The position numbers were made by a program, and so were the translations under genes. From VXRD01 sp965232265 (GTDB taxonomy: Bacteria > Latescibacterota > UBA2968): a stretch of DNA of 64,000 bases. The stretch is taken from positions 186,001 to 250,000 of the forward strand of contig CBDDPH010000002.1 in assembly GCA_965232265.1 (NCBI GenBank), given 5' to 3'. Positions 24,977-34,076 of the stretch are shown one piece after another. Below the pieces are notes generated by a model that saw only the letters and a program-made list of their open reading frames with translations, ran no database searches and was not told the origin of the DNA. Numbering within the stretch: position 1 is the stretch's first letter; each line of letters opens with the position of its first letter.

Positions 24977-25456
24977 TTGGATATCTCAACCCAACGCTCT
25001 CGTAGAGGAGACGCCGATACGCTTCGGCGTTTTGTTCTGGCTATTTTGATAATGGGAATCGTCGGCACGGGAGCCGAGCTTGTTCTCCTTGAGCATATAG
25101 AGGATTTCTGGCAGTGGGTGCCTCTCGTGCTCTTTGTGGCGGCACTTCCGTGTGCTGGCTGGCTCTTTGTCGCGCCTAGTGTGGCGAGTGTCCGCGTTTT
25201 TCAGATTGTGATGGTGCTGTTCGTTGTTTCGGGTTTTGTCGGGCATTGGCTTCACTACAAGGGAAATGTCGAGTTCGAGTTGGAGATGTATCCATCCCGC
25301 AGCGGGCTTGAGCTCGTTTGGGAGGCTCTGGGGGGTGCCACCCCGTCGCTGGCACCCGGTACGATGACACTTCTCGGGTTGCTCGGTTTAGCAATTTGTT
25401 TTCGCCATCCCGGCTTGCGGGCCGGTAAAGTGAGAAATTCTCAGGAGGGAACATGA
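24977..25456 (+). CDS. Four-helix membrane protein of unknown function
   Basis: 159 residues, TTG start with AGGAG at the right distance. Four hydrophobic helices are visible: FVLAILIMGIVGTGAELVLL, WVPLVLFVAALPCAGWLFVA, VFQIVMVLFVVSGFVGHWLH and MTLLGLLGLAICF. Between helices 3 and 4 is a hydrophilic loop. I do not recognise the family. The stop overlaps the next start by 4 bases (ATGA), so it is translationally coupled to the HhH lipoprotein and likely acts with it in the envelope. Confidence 0.7.
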   Translation: MDISTQRSRRGDADTLRRFVLAILIMGIVGTGAELVLLEHIEDFWQWVPLVLFVAALPCAGWLFVAPSVASVRVFQIVMVLFVVSGFVGHWLHYKGNVEFELEMYPSRSGLELVWEALGGATPSLAPGTMTLLGLLGLAICFRHPGLRAGKVRNSQEGT

Positions 25457-26139
25457 ATATTTGCGGTAGAAGCGTGAAGTTTACCAATATGGCGGTGTTG
25501 CTCGTGTGTTTTGCGATGCTCTGGGGGTGTGGTGGGTCGAATGTGGAAGAGACACCTGTCTCCGACGCTCCCGTGGAAGAGGCCGCGAGTAGCGCGATGG
25601 TCGTTAATCCAAATCTCGCAGGAGCCGATGAACTCGGCGTGCTTATGAGCAAAGCACTCGCTGACGCGATTGTGGCGCAGCGCCCGTTCCTGGGTATGAA
25701 AGCCTTGCACGCGGTCGTGTCACAGCATCTTGACCAGGAGGCGGCTGGGAAACTCTATGTTCAGATGTTTATTCCGATTAATCTGAATACCGCCAGCGAG
25801 GAGGAGATTCTTCTGGTGCCTGGCGTGGGAAAGCGGATGGCGCACGAGTTCGAGGAGTACCGTCCGTATTCGGCTATTGCCCAATGGCGTCGTGAGATGG
25901 GTAAATACGTAGATGATACCGAGGTTGCGCGGATGGCGCAGTATGTTTTTGTGCCTATCGACTTGAACACGGCTACCGAGGAGGAGATCCTCGCCATTCC
26001 CGGCGTGGGAAAGCGGATGGCACACGAGTTTGAGGAATACCGGCCGTATTCGAACATGGAGCAGTTCCGGCGCGAGATTGGCAAGTACGTGGATGATGGC
26101 GAGGTCGCACGCCTGGAGCGGTACGTGGAGATTAGATAG
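25453..26139 (+). CDS. Lipoprotein with tandem ComEA-like helix-hairpin-helix repeats
   Basis: 228 residues with a lipoprotein signal ending CFAMLWGCGG (good lipobox). Residues about 110-165 and 170-228 are two near-identical repeats: INLNTASEEEILLVPGVGKR then MAHEFEEYRPY, and IDLNTATEEEILAIPGVGKR then the same. This is the HhH fold of ComEA, which binds DNA, but here anchored to a lipid. It could bind extracellular DNA, or the repeats may be a protein-binding module, as in other periplasmic HhH proteins. It is preceded by AGGAGGGAAC. Confidence 0.8.
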   Translation: MNICGRSVKFTNMAVLLVCFAMLWGCGGSNVEETPVSDAPVEEAASSAMVVNPNLAGADELGVLMSKALADAIVAQRPFLGMKALHAVVSQHLDQEAAGKLYVQMFIPINLNTASEEEILLVPGVGKRMAHEFEEYRPYSAIAQWRREMGKYVDDTEVARMAQYVFVPIDLNTATEEEILAIPGVGKRMAHEFEEYRPYSNMEQFRREIGKYVDDGEVARLERYVEIR

Positions 26140-26183
26140 TCGTTTTTTATACAGCTAAAAAATTTTATGCGAGGGAGGCTGTG

Positions 26184-26879
26184 ATGTCTGTTAATCGCCG
26201 ACGTTTTCTGTATCAGTCCGCTGCACTGGGTGCTGCGGTTTTTGTGACGCCAGGGGTTTTTGCCGAGCAACTGACGCTTACGCCCCGGCAAACCGAGGGG
26301 CCATATTATCCGAATAAGATGCCGCTGGATGTCGATAATGATCTCGTGATAATCAACGATGCGATTACGCCCGCTGTGGGAGAGATTACGCATTTGACCG
26401 GGCGCGTTCTGGATGTGAATGCCAATCCCGTAAAGGATGCCATAGTGGAGATCTGGCAGGTCGATAGCAATGGGGTTTATATTCATACCGGGGCTCCGAG
26501 GCAGAATAGGCGGGACGCGAATTTTCAGGGTTTTGGGCGTTTTGAGACGGGATCTACGGGTGAATATCGCTTTCGGACGATTAAGCCCGTTCGGTACGGG
26601 GGGTCGCGAACGGCTCATATTCATTTTGCGATTAATAAAAATGGGCACCGGCTTTTGACGTCGCAGATGTACGTGAAAGACAATCCGGACAATGCGTGGG
26701 ATTCTATTTTCAGGAATACTGGTCGCGCGTCTCACGATTTGTTGTCCGTGCCGTTTAAGCCATTGCCCGGATCTGAGATTGGCGAATTGACGGCAAATTT
26801 TGATATTGTGATTGGCGAGGCACCAGAAGACCGGGAAAATGACCGCGGCCGGCGCGGCCGGCGGCGCGGGTGGTGGTAA
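26184..26879 (+). CDS. Tat-exported intradiol ring-cleavage dioxygenase-like protein
   Basis: 231 residues with a Tat signal, MSVNRRRFLYQSAALGAA. The remaining part is the catechol/protocatechuate dioxygenase fold. TEGPYYPNKM has the first Tyr ligand region, VEIWQVDSNGVY is the core strand, GEYRFRTIKPVRY carries the second Tyr, and TAHIHFAI supplies the His pair. The C-terminus ends in an Arg/Gly-rich tail (RGRRGRRRGWW). Exported members act on aromatic substrates outside the cytoplasm. ATG 26184 with GAGGGAGG is chosen; GTG 26181 is possible. Confidence 0.83.
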   Translation: MSVNRRRFLYQSAALGAAVFVTPGVFAEQLTLTPRQTEGPYYPNKMPLDVDNDLVIINDAITPAVGEITHLTGRVLDVNANPVKDAIVEIWQVDSNGVYIHTGAPRQNRRDANFQGFGRFETGSTGEYRFRTIKPVRYGGSRTAHIHFAINKNGHRLLTSQMYVKDNPDNAWDSIFRNTGRASHDLLSVPFKPLPGSEIGELTANFDIVIGEAPEDRENDRGRRGRRRGWW

Positions 26880-26954
26880 AAAATGCGTGTCTTGACGGAA
26901 TAAGTGCTTTTGGCTATTTTTTGTAAACCTTTTCCAACTTCTGGAGATTGAGCC

Positions 26955-27308
26955 GTGTTTCGTCGTTTTACTCATATTGTTACTGTCGCGCTGACGCTTA
27001 TAGGAATGGTTGCGCCCTGTCTGTGCTGGGCGCATCAGGCGTCGATGCCAGAGTGTCATGCTGCGACAGAGATGAAAGATTGCTGTTGCAGCAAAGAGGC
27101 GGCAGTTGATCAGCAGATGCCTGTGCGCGATCTGGCTGTTTTGCCCGGTGAATGGCAAAGTCCAAAGTTGGATTTGACCTGTGTGACGTTGTATCCCGCT
27201 GTTGTTCTTTCCCAGAGTGATTTCCTGCCTTTTATGGTGGATGATCGCCAGAAAGCTCTGCGATCACCGCCCGATCTGTATCTTCTCCACGCTGCATTTC
27301 TCTTATGA
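26955..27308 (+). CDS. Cys-rich periplasmic protein preceding the Cus-type locus
   Basis: 117 residues, GTG start with GGAG upstream, and a signal peptide (VTVALTLIGMVAPCLCWAHQ). The mature part begins with Met/His/Cys residues (SMPECHAATEMKDCCCSKEA), a likely soft-metal site, and ends in a hydrophobic stretch. No family is recognised. Placement just before TolC-MFP-RND metal efflux genes suggests metal sensing or binding in the periplasm; that is inference. Confidence 0.6.
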   Translation: MFRRFTHIVTVALTLIGMVAPCLCWAHQASMPECHAATEMKDCCCSKEAAVDQQMPVRDLAVLPGEWQSPKLDLTCVTLYPAVVLSQSDFLPFMVDDRQKALRSPPDLYLLHAAFLL

Positions 27309-27442
27309 TTTTCTTTTCCTGCGCTTGAATGGCATTTGGGGATAAGTGTGTAAAAATTGTTCCCGATTGTCATTTTTCCTGCCGCATCTTTTGCGGACTT
27401 TTCCTTTTTAAATACGAAATATAGATTCTCTGGAGGTGGCTT

Positions 27443-28702
27443 GTGTATGCTATTCGAGCCATGATCGGACTATGTCTCATGGGTATATCTTTTTTGCCTG
27501 TGCAGGCAGAGGACCTGGATCTGGATGCGCTGATTCAGGAGGCTGTGGAAAATAATCCCAATTTGTCGGTTTTGCGGGCGCGTTTGGCTGCTTTTGAAGC
27601 GAAAATTCCCCAGGCGGGCGCGCTGGAAGATCCGTCTTTTCGCTTTGAGGTGAGCAATGTGCCGTTGAGCGATTTCAATTTGAGCAGTACACCGATGAGT
27701 GGGAATCAATTTGTGCTCAGCCAGAAGTTTTCTTTGCCGGGAAAACAGCGGGCGCGCGAGCGATCAGCGCAGTTTGCCTCAGGGTCTGTTGCATGGTTGT
27801 TGCGCGACCGAGAACTGGCAATTGCCAATGCGGTCAAGCAGCCTTTTTTTGATCTGGCTTATGTGATCCGCGCTATTGCAATTATGGAAAAGAATCGGGT
27901 GTTGTTGCAAGATCTGGTTCGCATTGCCCGCACGAAATACGCCGTTGGAAAGGGGTTGCAACAGGATGTGTTGAAAGCTCAGGTTTCGCTTTCGGCATTG
28001 GATACGGAGTTGATCGCGCTTCGGGCGAAAAGACAATTGGCAGAGGCGCGTTTGAATCTGGTGTTGAACCGGTCTCCGCAGAGTCCTTTGGGCGCGCCGC
28101 CAGATACGATTGGTCTTTCGAGCGTGCCGCTGACGATTGATGTCTTGCTGGCGCAAGCCGATGAGGAGCATCCATCCCTGAAAGCTATGGATCAATCGAT
28201 TTTGATGTGGCAGGCGCAGGTTGAGGTTGCGCGAAGAAATTTTTGGCCGGATATGACGGTGAGTTTGGGTTATCGCCAGCGCGTATTTGCGGCCAATGAT
28301 CCGGTGAAAGGAAGCGATTTTATATCTGTTGGTATAGGTATTCCACTTCCCGTGTTTGGCGGGCGTAAGCAACGCCAGCAGATTGCAGAAGCGCGGGCTA
28401 ATCTGCGAGAGGCTGAGGCTAAAAAGGCCGCTGAACGCCGGGAGATTCACTACGAGATTCAGCGTCTAATTATTGAGGTTGGGCAACACCGGGAAAGTGC
28501 CGAATTATTTCGCACTGCGATGTTGCCCCAGGCAGAGCAGTCGCTGGCGTCGGCATTGTCGGGGTATCGGGTGGATAAGGTGGATTTTTTGACGCTGTTG
28601 AACAATCAGGTGACGCTGTTGAATTTTGAGATCGCACATTATCGACATGTGATTGAGCATGAAAAACGGGTGGCGGATCTGGCGACGGCGATGGGGCGGT
28701 AG
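27443..28702 (+). CDS. TolC-family outer-membrane protein (CusC/CzcC-like)
   Basis: A 419-residue outer-membrane efflux channel. The GTG start has GGAGG nearby; the signal peptide ends LPVQA. It has two OEP repeats rich in coiled-coil helix, with the typical ALIQEAVENNPNLSVLRARL, FVLSQKFSLPGKQRARE and VGIGIPLPVFGGRKQRQQIA. It is the first of CBA-type genes in the order C-B-A. Confidence 0.9.
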   Translation: MYAIRAMIGLCLMGISFLPVQAEDLDLDALIQEAVENNPNLSVLRARLAAFEAKIPQAGALEDPSFRFEVSNVPLSDFNLSSTPMSGNQFVLSQKFSLPGKQRARERSAQFASGSVAWLLRDRELAIANAVKQPFFDLAYVIRAIAIMEKNRVLLQDLVRIARTKYAVGKGLQQDVLKAQVSLSALDTELIALRAKRQLAEARLNLVLNRSPQSPLGAPPDTIGLSSVPLTIDVLLAQADEEHPSLKAMDQSILMWQAQVEVARRNFWPDMTVSLGYRQRVFAANDPVKGSDFISVGIGIPLPVFGGRKQRQQIAEARANLREAEAKKAAERREIHYEIQRLIIEVGQHRESAELFRTAMLPQAEQSLASALSGYRVDKVDFLTLLNNQVTLLNFEIAHYRHVIEHEKRVADLATAMGR

Positions 28703-28780
28703 GGACGGATTGAACTGGCCTGAACCAGTTTTACATCGCTCTAAACCTGTCCGACCGACCGTTTAACAAGGAGTTAAAAC

Positions 28781-30151
28781 ATGAAATATCTCCTTCCAAT
28801 TCTATCATTGATTGTGGGATTTGTTGGCGGGGTCTGGATTTCGGGAGATACGCATACAGAGCAGGCGCAGGCGTTGGAAACTCATATCTGTCCGATGCAT
28901 CCCACGGTGGTGTCGGATAAGCCGGGCAGTTGTCCCATCTGCGGTATGGACCTGGTGGTGAAGGAGGTGGAGGGTGGGCACGGTCATGAGATGCATGCGG
29001 ATCACGAAACTTATATCTGTCCGATGCATCCCACGGTGGTGTCGGATAAGCCGGGCAGTTGTCCCATCTGCGGTATGGATCTGGTGGTGAAGGAGGCTGA
29101 TGCGTCGTCAGCGCAAAACGGAAGCGTGCAGATCGATCCCGTGACGATTCAGAATATTGGTGTGAAGACGATGGTGGTGGAAAAACAGCCTTTGAAGCGC
29201 ACGGTGCGCGCGGTGGGCAGGGTGGATTATGACGAGACGCGGATTATGGATGTAAATAGCAAGGTCGCTGGGTGGGTTGAGCAGTTGTATGTGGATTATA
29301 CCGGCCAGTGGGTGGAAAAGGGACAGCCTTTGCTCGCGCTTTACAGTCCGGAACTGGTCGCGGCGCAGGAGGAGTATTTGACGGCTCTGGATTATGCGGA
29401 GAGAATGCGCGGTGGTGTGGATCGAGATGTGGCGCAAAGTGCCGATGATCTGCTCGTTGCTGCGCGGCAGAGGTTGCTGTATTGGGATATTTCGGCGGGA
29501 CAGATTGCGGAGTTGGAAAAGACGAGACGGGTTGGGCGAACAATGCCCATTCTGGCGCCTCGGTCGGGGATTGTGACGCACAAAGATGTGCTGGAGGGGG
29601 CGTATATCAGATCGGGTCAACCCCTGTATCGCATCGCGGATCTGTCGGTGGTGTGGATTTATGCAGATGTGTACGAATACGAGATGCCGTGGGTTTCCAA
29701 AGGGCAGCGTGCAAAGGTGTCGCTGTCTTATTTGCCGGGCGAGCAGTTTGAGGGGAAAGTGGATTATATTTTTCCGTTTATGAATGAAAAGACGCGCACG
29801 GTGCAGGTGCGGATGGTTTTTGACAATGCAGATGGTGCGCTTAAACCGGATATGTATGCCGATGTGGTGATTCGCCCCGAGGTGTCGCGTCAAGGTATTG
29901 TGATACCCGCTCAGGCGGTGATTCATTCGGGGACGCGCAGGGTTGTTGTGATGGCAAATGGAGACGGCAGGTTTGAGCCGCGCGAGGTTCACATCGGGGT
30001 CGAGACTGAAGATGGATATGAGGTGCTGAAGGGGCTAAATCCGGGGGAGCAGATTGTGACTTCGGCGCAATTTTTGATCGATTCAGAGAGCAATTTGAAG
30101 GCTGCACTGGCGGGGATGCGAGGGGATGTTGGTGGTCATGGCGGACATTGA
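28781..30151 (+). CDS. CusB-like membrane-fusion protein with two heavy-metal-binding domains
   Basis: A 456-residue periplasmic adaptor with an N-terminal signal anchor. Two copies of the heavy-metal-binding domain (ICPMHPTVVSDKPGSCPICG plus MDLVVKE) lie at about residues 35-65 and 78-108. They are followed by the lipoyl/barrel-sandwich hairpin (VNSKVAGWVEQLYVDYTGQW), the coiled-coil and beta-barrel parts. The Cys/Met/His ligands point to Cu(I)/Ag(I). The ATG follows AAGGAG. Most relatives have one such domain; here the DNA of the two is almost identical. Confidence 0.92.
   Translation: MKYLLPILSLIVGFVGGVWISGDTHTEQAQALETHICPMHPTVVSDKPGSCPICGMDLVVKEVEGGHGHEMHADHETYICPMHPTVVSDKPGSCPICGMDLVVKEADASSAQNGSVQIDPVTIQNIGVKTMVVEKQPLKRTVRAVGRVDYDETRIMDVNSKVAGWVEQLYVDYTGQWVEKGQPLLALYSPELVAAQEEYLTALDYAERMRGGVDRDVAQSADDLLVAARQRLLYWDISAGQIAELEKTRRVGRTMPILAPRSGIVTHKDVLEGAYIRSGQPLYRIADLSVVWIYADVYEYEMPWVSKGQRAKVSLSYLPGEQFEGKVDYIFPFMNEKTRTVQVRMVFDNADGALKPDMYADVVIRPEVSRQGIVIPAQAVIHSGTRRVVVMANGDGRFEPREVHIGVETEDGYEVLKGLNPGEQIVTSAQFLIDSESNLKAALAGMRGDVGGHGGH
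28885..29096 (+). repeat. 83-bp direct repeat encoding the metal-binding domain
   Basis: 28885-28967 and 29014-29096 differ at one base, a synonymous C/T change. The unit encodes the CPMHP...CPICGM domain of the CusB-like protein. Confidence 0.9.
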
Positions 30152-30180
30152 GGCGCGTATTTTGAGGGGGTTGGAACGCG

Positions 30181-33100
30181 ATGCTAAATCGAATTATTGA
30201 AGCGAGTGTCGAGAATCGGTTCCTGGTGGTGATCGCCACTTTGATGGTGATTGGATGGGGTGTGTATGCGATGCTGAATACGCCACTGGATGCGATTCCC
30301 GATTTGTCGGATGTGCAGGTGATCGTGTTTAGCGAATATCCGGGGCAGGCGCCGCAGGTGGTGGAGGATCAGGTGACGTATCCACTGACGACGGCGATGT
30401 TGTCCGTTCCTTATGCAAAGACGGTGCGGGGATATTCATTTTTTGGCATTTCTTATGTGTATGTGATTTTTGAGGATGGTACGGATATGTACTGGGCGCG
30501 CAGTCGGGTGTTGGAGTATCTCAATTCCGCATCTGATAGGTTGCCGCAGGGGGTGACGCCAAAGCTGGGACCCGATGCGACGGGCGTGGGCTGGGTTTAT
30601 CAATATACGGTGCTGGATACGACGGGGAGATACGATCTTTCAGAGTTGCGGTCGATTCAGGATTGGTATTTGCGTTATGAGTTGAGCAGTGTGCAGGGTG
30701 TGTCGGAAGTGGCGTCTGTGGGCGGATTTGTGAAGCAGTATCAGGTGGTTGTGGATCCCAATCGCTTGCTGGCATACAATATTCCTTTGCAGAAGGTTCG
30801 GATGGCGATTCAGCGCAGCAATAGCGATGTGGGAGGGCGATTGGTCGAGCTGGCAGAGACGGAGTTTATGGTGCGCGGGCTGGGGTATATCCAGTCGGTG
30901 GCGGATATCGAGCAGGTTGCCCTGGGCGTGGATGAACACGGTACGCCGATTCGCGTAAAAGATATTGCGACTGTGCAGGTGGGGCCAGAACTCAGGAGGG
31001 GATTGGCCGAGTGGAATGGCGAGGGGGAGGTGGTGGGGGGTATTGTGGTGATGCGGTATGGGGAAAACGCACTCAAAGTTATTGATCGGGTGAAAGAGAA
31101 GATGGAATCGCTCAAACCGGGCCTTCCCGAAGGCGTGGTGGTGGTCGCCAATTACGACCGCTCGGCGCTTATTCTGCGTGCGGTTGATCATTTGCAAAAA
31201 AAGCTGATTGAAGAGATCGCGGTGGTGGCTGTGGTGTGTATTGTTTTTTTGCTCCATTTTCGCAGTGCTTTTGTGGCTGTTTTCACGTTGCCGATGGGGA
31301 TTCTAATTGCGTTTGCCGCGATGTATCACCAGGGTGTCAATTCGAATATTATGTCTCTTGGCGGTATCGCAATTGCCATTGGTGCAATGGTGGATGCCGC
31401 TATTGTGATGATTGAGAATGCACACAAACATATCGAGCGCGATGGCGGGACAAAGTCGCACAGTGAGATGATCATTGCCGCTTCGAAAGAGGTGGGACCG
31501 GCACTGTTTTTTTCGCTGTTGATTATTACGCTGTCGTTTTTGCCGGTTTTTACGCTGGAGGCGCAGGAGGGGCGGTTGTTTAAGCCGCTTGCATATACCA
31601 AGACTTATGCGATGGCGGCAGCGGCGTTTTTGGCGATTACGGTTGTGCCAGTGCTGATGACTTTTTTTGTGCGCGGCAAAATTCGGTCTGAGGCGCAGAA
31701 TCCCATCAGTCGCGTGTTGATTTATTTGTACCGGCCCGTGATTGATTGGGTGTTGCGACATCGGGTGCTGACTGTGGTGCTGGGCGGGCTGGTGTTGCTT
31801 GTGACGGTGTTCCCCTTTCGGGATATTGTGGTGTCGCGTTTTTCGGATCGACCGCAGAGTTTAACTTATAAGGCACTGGTGAAGTTGGACGCGCTGTTTC
31901 CTATGGAAAAAATTGGATCGGAATTTATGCCGCCTCTGTACGAGGGCGATCTGTTGTATATGCCCACGACATTGCCGGGTGTCTCGATTACGCGGGCGCG
32001 GGCGTTGTTGCAACAGACGGATAAAATCATTCGCACTTTTCCCGAAGTTGAACACGTATTTGGCAAAATTGGTCGGGCGGAGACGGCAACGGACCCGGCG
32101 CCGCTGTCGATGATTGAGACGACGATTATGCTCAAGCCCGAATCCGAGTGGCGAGAAGGCATGACGCCCCAAAAATTAATTCGGGAATTGAATCAGGCGG
32201 TGAAATTTCCGGGACTGACCAATGCGTGGACGATGCCGATTAAGACGCGCATCGATATGCTTTCAACGGGTATTAAGACGCCTGTGGGTATCAAGGTGGT
32301 GGGGGATGATCTGGAGACATTGCAGGTGTTGGGCGAGAAGATCGAGACGGTGGTGCGCGATTTGCCGGGTACGCTGAGTGTATTTGCCGAGCGCGCAGCG
32401 GGTGGCAATTATCTGGATTTTGAGATCGATAGACAGGCTGCTGCGCGTTATGGGCTAACGGTTGGGGATGTGCAGGATGTTATTATGTCGGCATTGGGCG
32501 GGATGAATATCACGCATACTGTGGAGGGTTTGGAACGCTATCCGGTGAATTTGCGTTATGGGCGGGAGTTGCGCGACAATTTGCCCGCGCTTCGGCGCGT
32601 GCTGGTGCCCACGCCGATGGGGGCGCAGATTCCCATTGGGCAGTTGGCAGATCTTCACATTCGGAAGGGGCCACCGGGTATTAAGAGCGAGAATGCGCGG
32701 TTAAATGCGTGGGTCTATGTCGATATTGAAGGCGTGGATGTGGGGACTTATGTCGCGCGGGCGCAACAGGCGGTGTTGGAGCAGGTGCAGATGCCACCTG
32801 GTTATACCGCGATCTGGAGCGGGCAGTATGAATATATGTTGCGGGCAGAGAAAAAGCTGAAGGTTGTGGTGCCCGTGACGCTGGCGATCATTTTTGTGCT
32901 GTTGTATCTGAATTTTAGAAATGTGACTGAGACCGCGATTGTGATGCTTTCACTGCCTTTTGCTCTGGTCGGCGGGATATGGTTGATGTATATTTTGAAT
33001 TACGATATGAGTATTGCCGTGGGTGTTGGGTTTATCGCGCTGGCGGGGTTGGCTGCCGAGACAGGGGTGGTGATGCTGATTTATCTGGATCAGGCTTATG

Positions 33101-33390
33101 AGAGTATGAGACGCGAGAATGGCGATGTTTTGACGCTGGCGGACTTAAACCAGGCGGTGATGTCCGGTGCTGTGGAGCGGGTGCGCCCCAAGTTGATGAC
33201 GGTGTTTTCAACGATGATGGGGCTGTTGCCGATTATGTGGTCAACGGGCACGGGGTCCGAGGCAATGAAGCGCATTGCAGCGCCTATGGTGGGGGGAATG
33301 GTGTCATCGACGATTTTGACGCTGCTGGTGATTCCGGCGATTTACGCGTTGTGGAAAGAGCGGGATGTATCCGCAGATGGACGCAGATAG
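30181..33390 (+). CDS. cusA: CusA/CzcA-type heavy-metal RND permease
   Basis: A 1069-residue inner-membrane metal pump. HME-RND signatures: LDAIPDLSDVQVIV, YPGQAPQVVEDQVTYPL, IAIGAMVDAAIVMIENAHKH in TM4 and VGFIALAGLAAETGVVMLIY near the C-terminus. The WARSRVLEYLNSA segment and CusB-like partner favour Cu/Ag. The last codons (SADGRR and the TAG) are supplied by a GCAGATG-type dispersed repeat, so the native C-terminus has probably been replaced. It starts 29 bases after the adaptor stop. Confidence 0.93.
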   Translation: MLNRIIEASVENRFLVVIATLMVIGWGVYAMLNTPLDAIPDLSDVQVIVFSEYPGQAPQVVEDQVTYPLTTAMLSVPYAKTVRGYSFFGISYVYVIFEDGTDMYWARSRVLEYLNSASDRLPQGVTPKLGPDATGVGWVYQYTVLDTTGRYDLSELRSIQDWYLRYELSSVQGVSEVASVGGFVKQYQVVVDPNRLLAYNIPLQKVRMAIQRSNSDVGGRLVELAETEFMVRGLGYIQSVADIEQVALGVDEHGTPIRVKDIATVQVGPELRRGLAEWNGEGEVVGGIVVMRYGENALKVIDRVKEKMESLKPGLPEGVVVVANYDRSALILRAVDHLQKKLIEEIAVVAVVCIVFLLHFRSAFVAVFTLPMGILIAFAAMYHQGVNSNIMSLGGIAIAIGAMVDAAIVMIENAHKHIERDGGTKSHSEMIIAASKEVGPALFFSLLIITLSFLPVFTLEAQEGRLFKPLAYTKTYAMAAAAFLAITVVPVLMTFFVRGKIRSEAQNPISRVLIYLYRPVIDWVLRHRVLTVVLGGLVLLVTVFPFRDIVVSRFSDRPQSLTYKALVKLDALFPMEKIGSEFMPPLYEGDLLYMPTTLPGVSITRARALLQQTDKIIRTFPEVEHVFGKIGRAETATDPAPLSMIETTIMLKPESEWREGMTPQKLIRELNQAVKFPGLTNAWTMPIKTRIDMLSTGIKTPVGIKVVGDDLETLQVLGEKIETVVRDLPGTLSVFAERAAGGNYLDFEIDRQAAARYGLTVGDVQDVIMSALGGMNITHTVEGLERYPVNLRYGRELRDNLPALRRVLVPTPMGAQIPIGQLADLHIRKGPPGIKSENARLNAWVYVDIEGVDVGTYVARAQQAVLEQVQMPPGYTAIWSGQYEYMLRAEKKLKVVVPVTLAIIFVLLYLNFRNVTETAIVMLSLPFALVGGIWLMYILNYDMSIAVGVGFIALAGLAAETGVVMLIYLDQAYESMRRENGDVLTLADLNQAVMSGAVERVRPKLMTVFSTMMGLLPIMWSTGTGSEAMKRIAAPMVGGMVSSTILTLLVIPAIYALWKERDVSADGRR

Positions 33391-33400
33391 ACGCAGATGT
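33368..33400 (+). repeat. GCAGATG-type repeat containing the cusA stop codon
   Basis: TATCCGCAGATGG, ACGCAGATAG, ACGCAGATGT. The cusA TAG is within the second unit. A partial copy recurs at about 33431-33443. Confidence 0.8.
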
Positions 33401-33470
33401 GTAGGGGCGAAAAATGTTTCGCCCGTCGTTGATCCGCAGATGTGTAGGGGCGGGTTTATAACCCGTCCGA
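33400..33470. repeat. GTAGGGGCG hairpin repeats
   Basis: Two adjacent palindromic units, GTAGGGGCGAAAAATGTTTC-type (33401-33424) and GTAGGGGCGGGTTTATAACC-type (33444-33470). Each can fold into a short hairpin. Related units are at 15622 and 20059. Confidence 0.75.
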
Positions 33471-33509
33471 TGTAAACCCCAGAATCATTCACTTTTCAGG
33501 AGGTGTGTT

Positions 33510-33869
33510 ATGAAGTCTCGTATTTTTGCATTATTGGTCATTGGCGCGACAGCGATAGGCATGGCGGGATGGGTCGGCTGTTCGTCAAAGTCGGAGGCGA
33601 CAACTGTCGAGGTGAAGTTGTCAACGATGCAGTGTTCTATGTGTTCGAATACCATAGAGAAAGCACTGAAAGAGGTCGATGGTCTCGTTCAGAACGTGGA
33701 AGTCAATTTGGAGGCGAAAACGGCGAAGGTGACGTTTGATGACAAGGTGACCAATGTGCCCGCTCTGGAGCAGGCCGTTGTCAAGACGGGTTATGCGGCG
33801 AATGACAAAAAGGCCGATGCCGATGCGTATGCAAAGTTGCCCAGTTGCTGCCAGGTTCCTGAGAATTAA
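33510..33869 (+). CDS. Heavy-metal-associated (HMA) domain lipoprotein
   Basis: 119 residues. The signal ends GMAGWVGCSS (lipobox Cys about 22). The HMA domain has the metal motif MQCSMCSNTIEKALKEVDGL (MxCxxC) and the ferredoxin-like pattern NVEVNLEAKTAKVTFDD. The C-terminal tail carries a second Cys pair (PSCCQVPEN). MerP/CopZ-like metal carriers are usually soluble; here it is anchored to the envelope, next to the Cus pump, so delivery of metal to the CusB/CusC complex is plausible. The ATG has AGGAGGTG upstream. Confidence 0.88.
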   Translation: MKSRIFALLVIGATAIGMAGWVGCSSKSEATTVEVKLSTMQCSMCSNTIEKALKEVDGLVQNVEVNLEAKTAKVTFDDKVTNVPALEQAVVKTGYAANDKKADADAYAKLPSCCQVPEN

Positions 33870-33921
33870 TCTGCTGACAGTAGCGGCACCCGCCATCATA
33901 AACAAACCATTTGTTGGATGA

Positions 33922-33957
33922 AAGCCCCGGATGTTTGATGCATTCGGGGCTTGTTTT
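33922..33957 (+). terminator. Rho-independent terminator of the Cus locus
   Basis: AAGCCCCG and CGGGGCTT enclose a 15-base loop, followed by GTTTT. Confidence 0.8.
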
Positions 33958-33993
33958 GTCGCGGTTGGGAGGGATTTTTGAATCAGTTGTGTC

Positions 33994-34022
33994 TTGAATT
34001 ATTCACAGGTGATGAGTATATT
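33994..34022 (+). promoter_or_regulatory. Probable promoter of the restriction-modification genes
   Basis: TTGAAT (33994-33999), 17-base spacer, TATATT (34017-34022), 55 bases before the methyltransferase ATG. Confidence 0.55.
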
Positions 34023-34076
34023 CGATTTGAAATATTCTGCGGTATTACTCTCAATTTTAAGCCAGAAAAATAGAAA

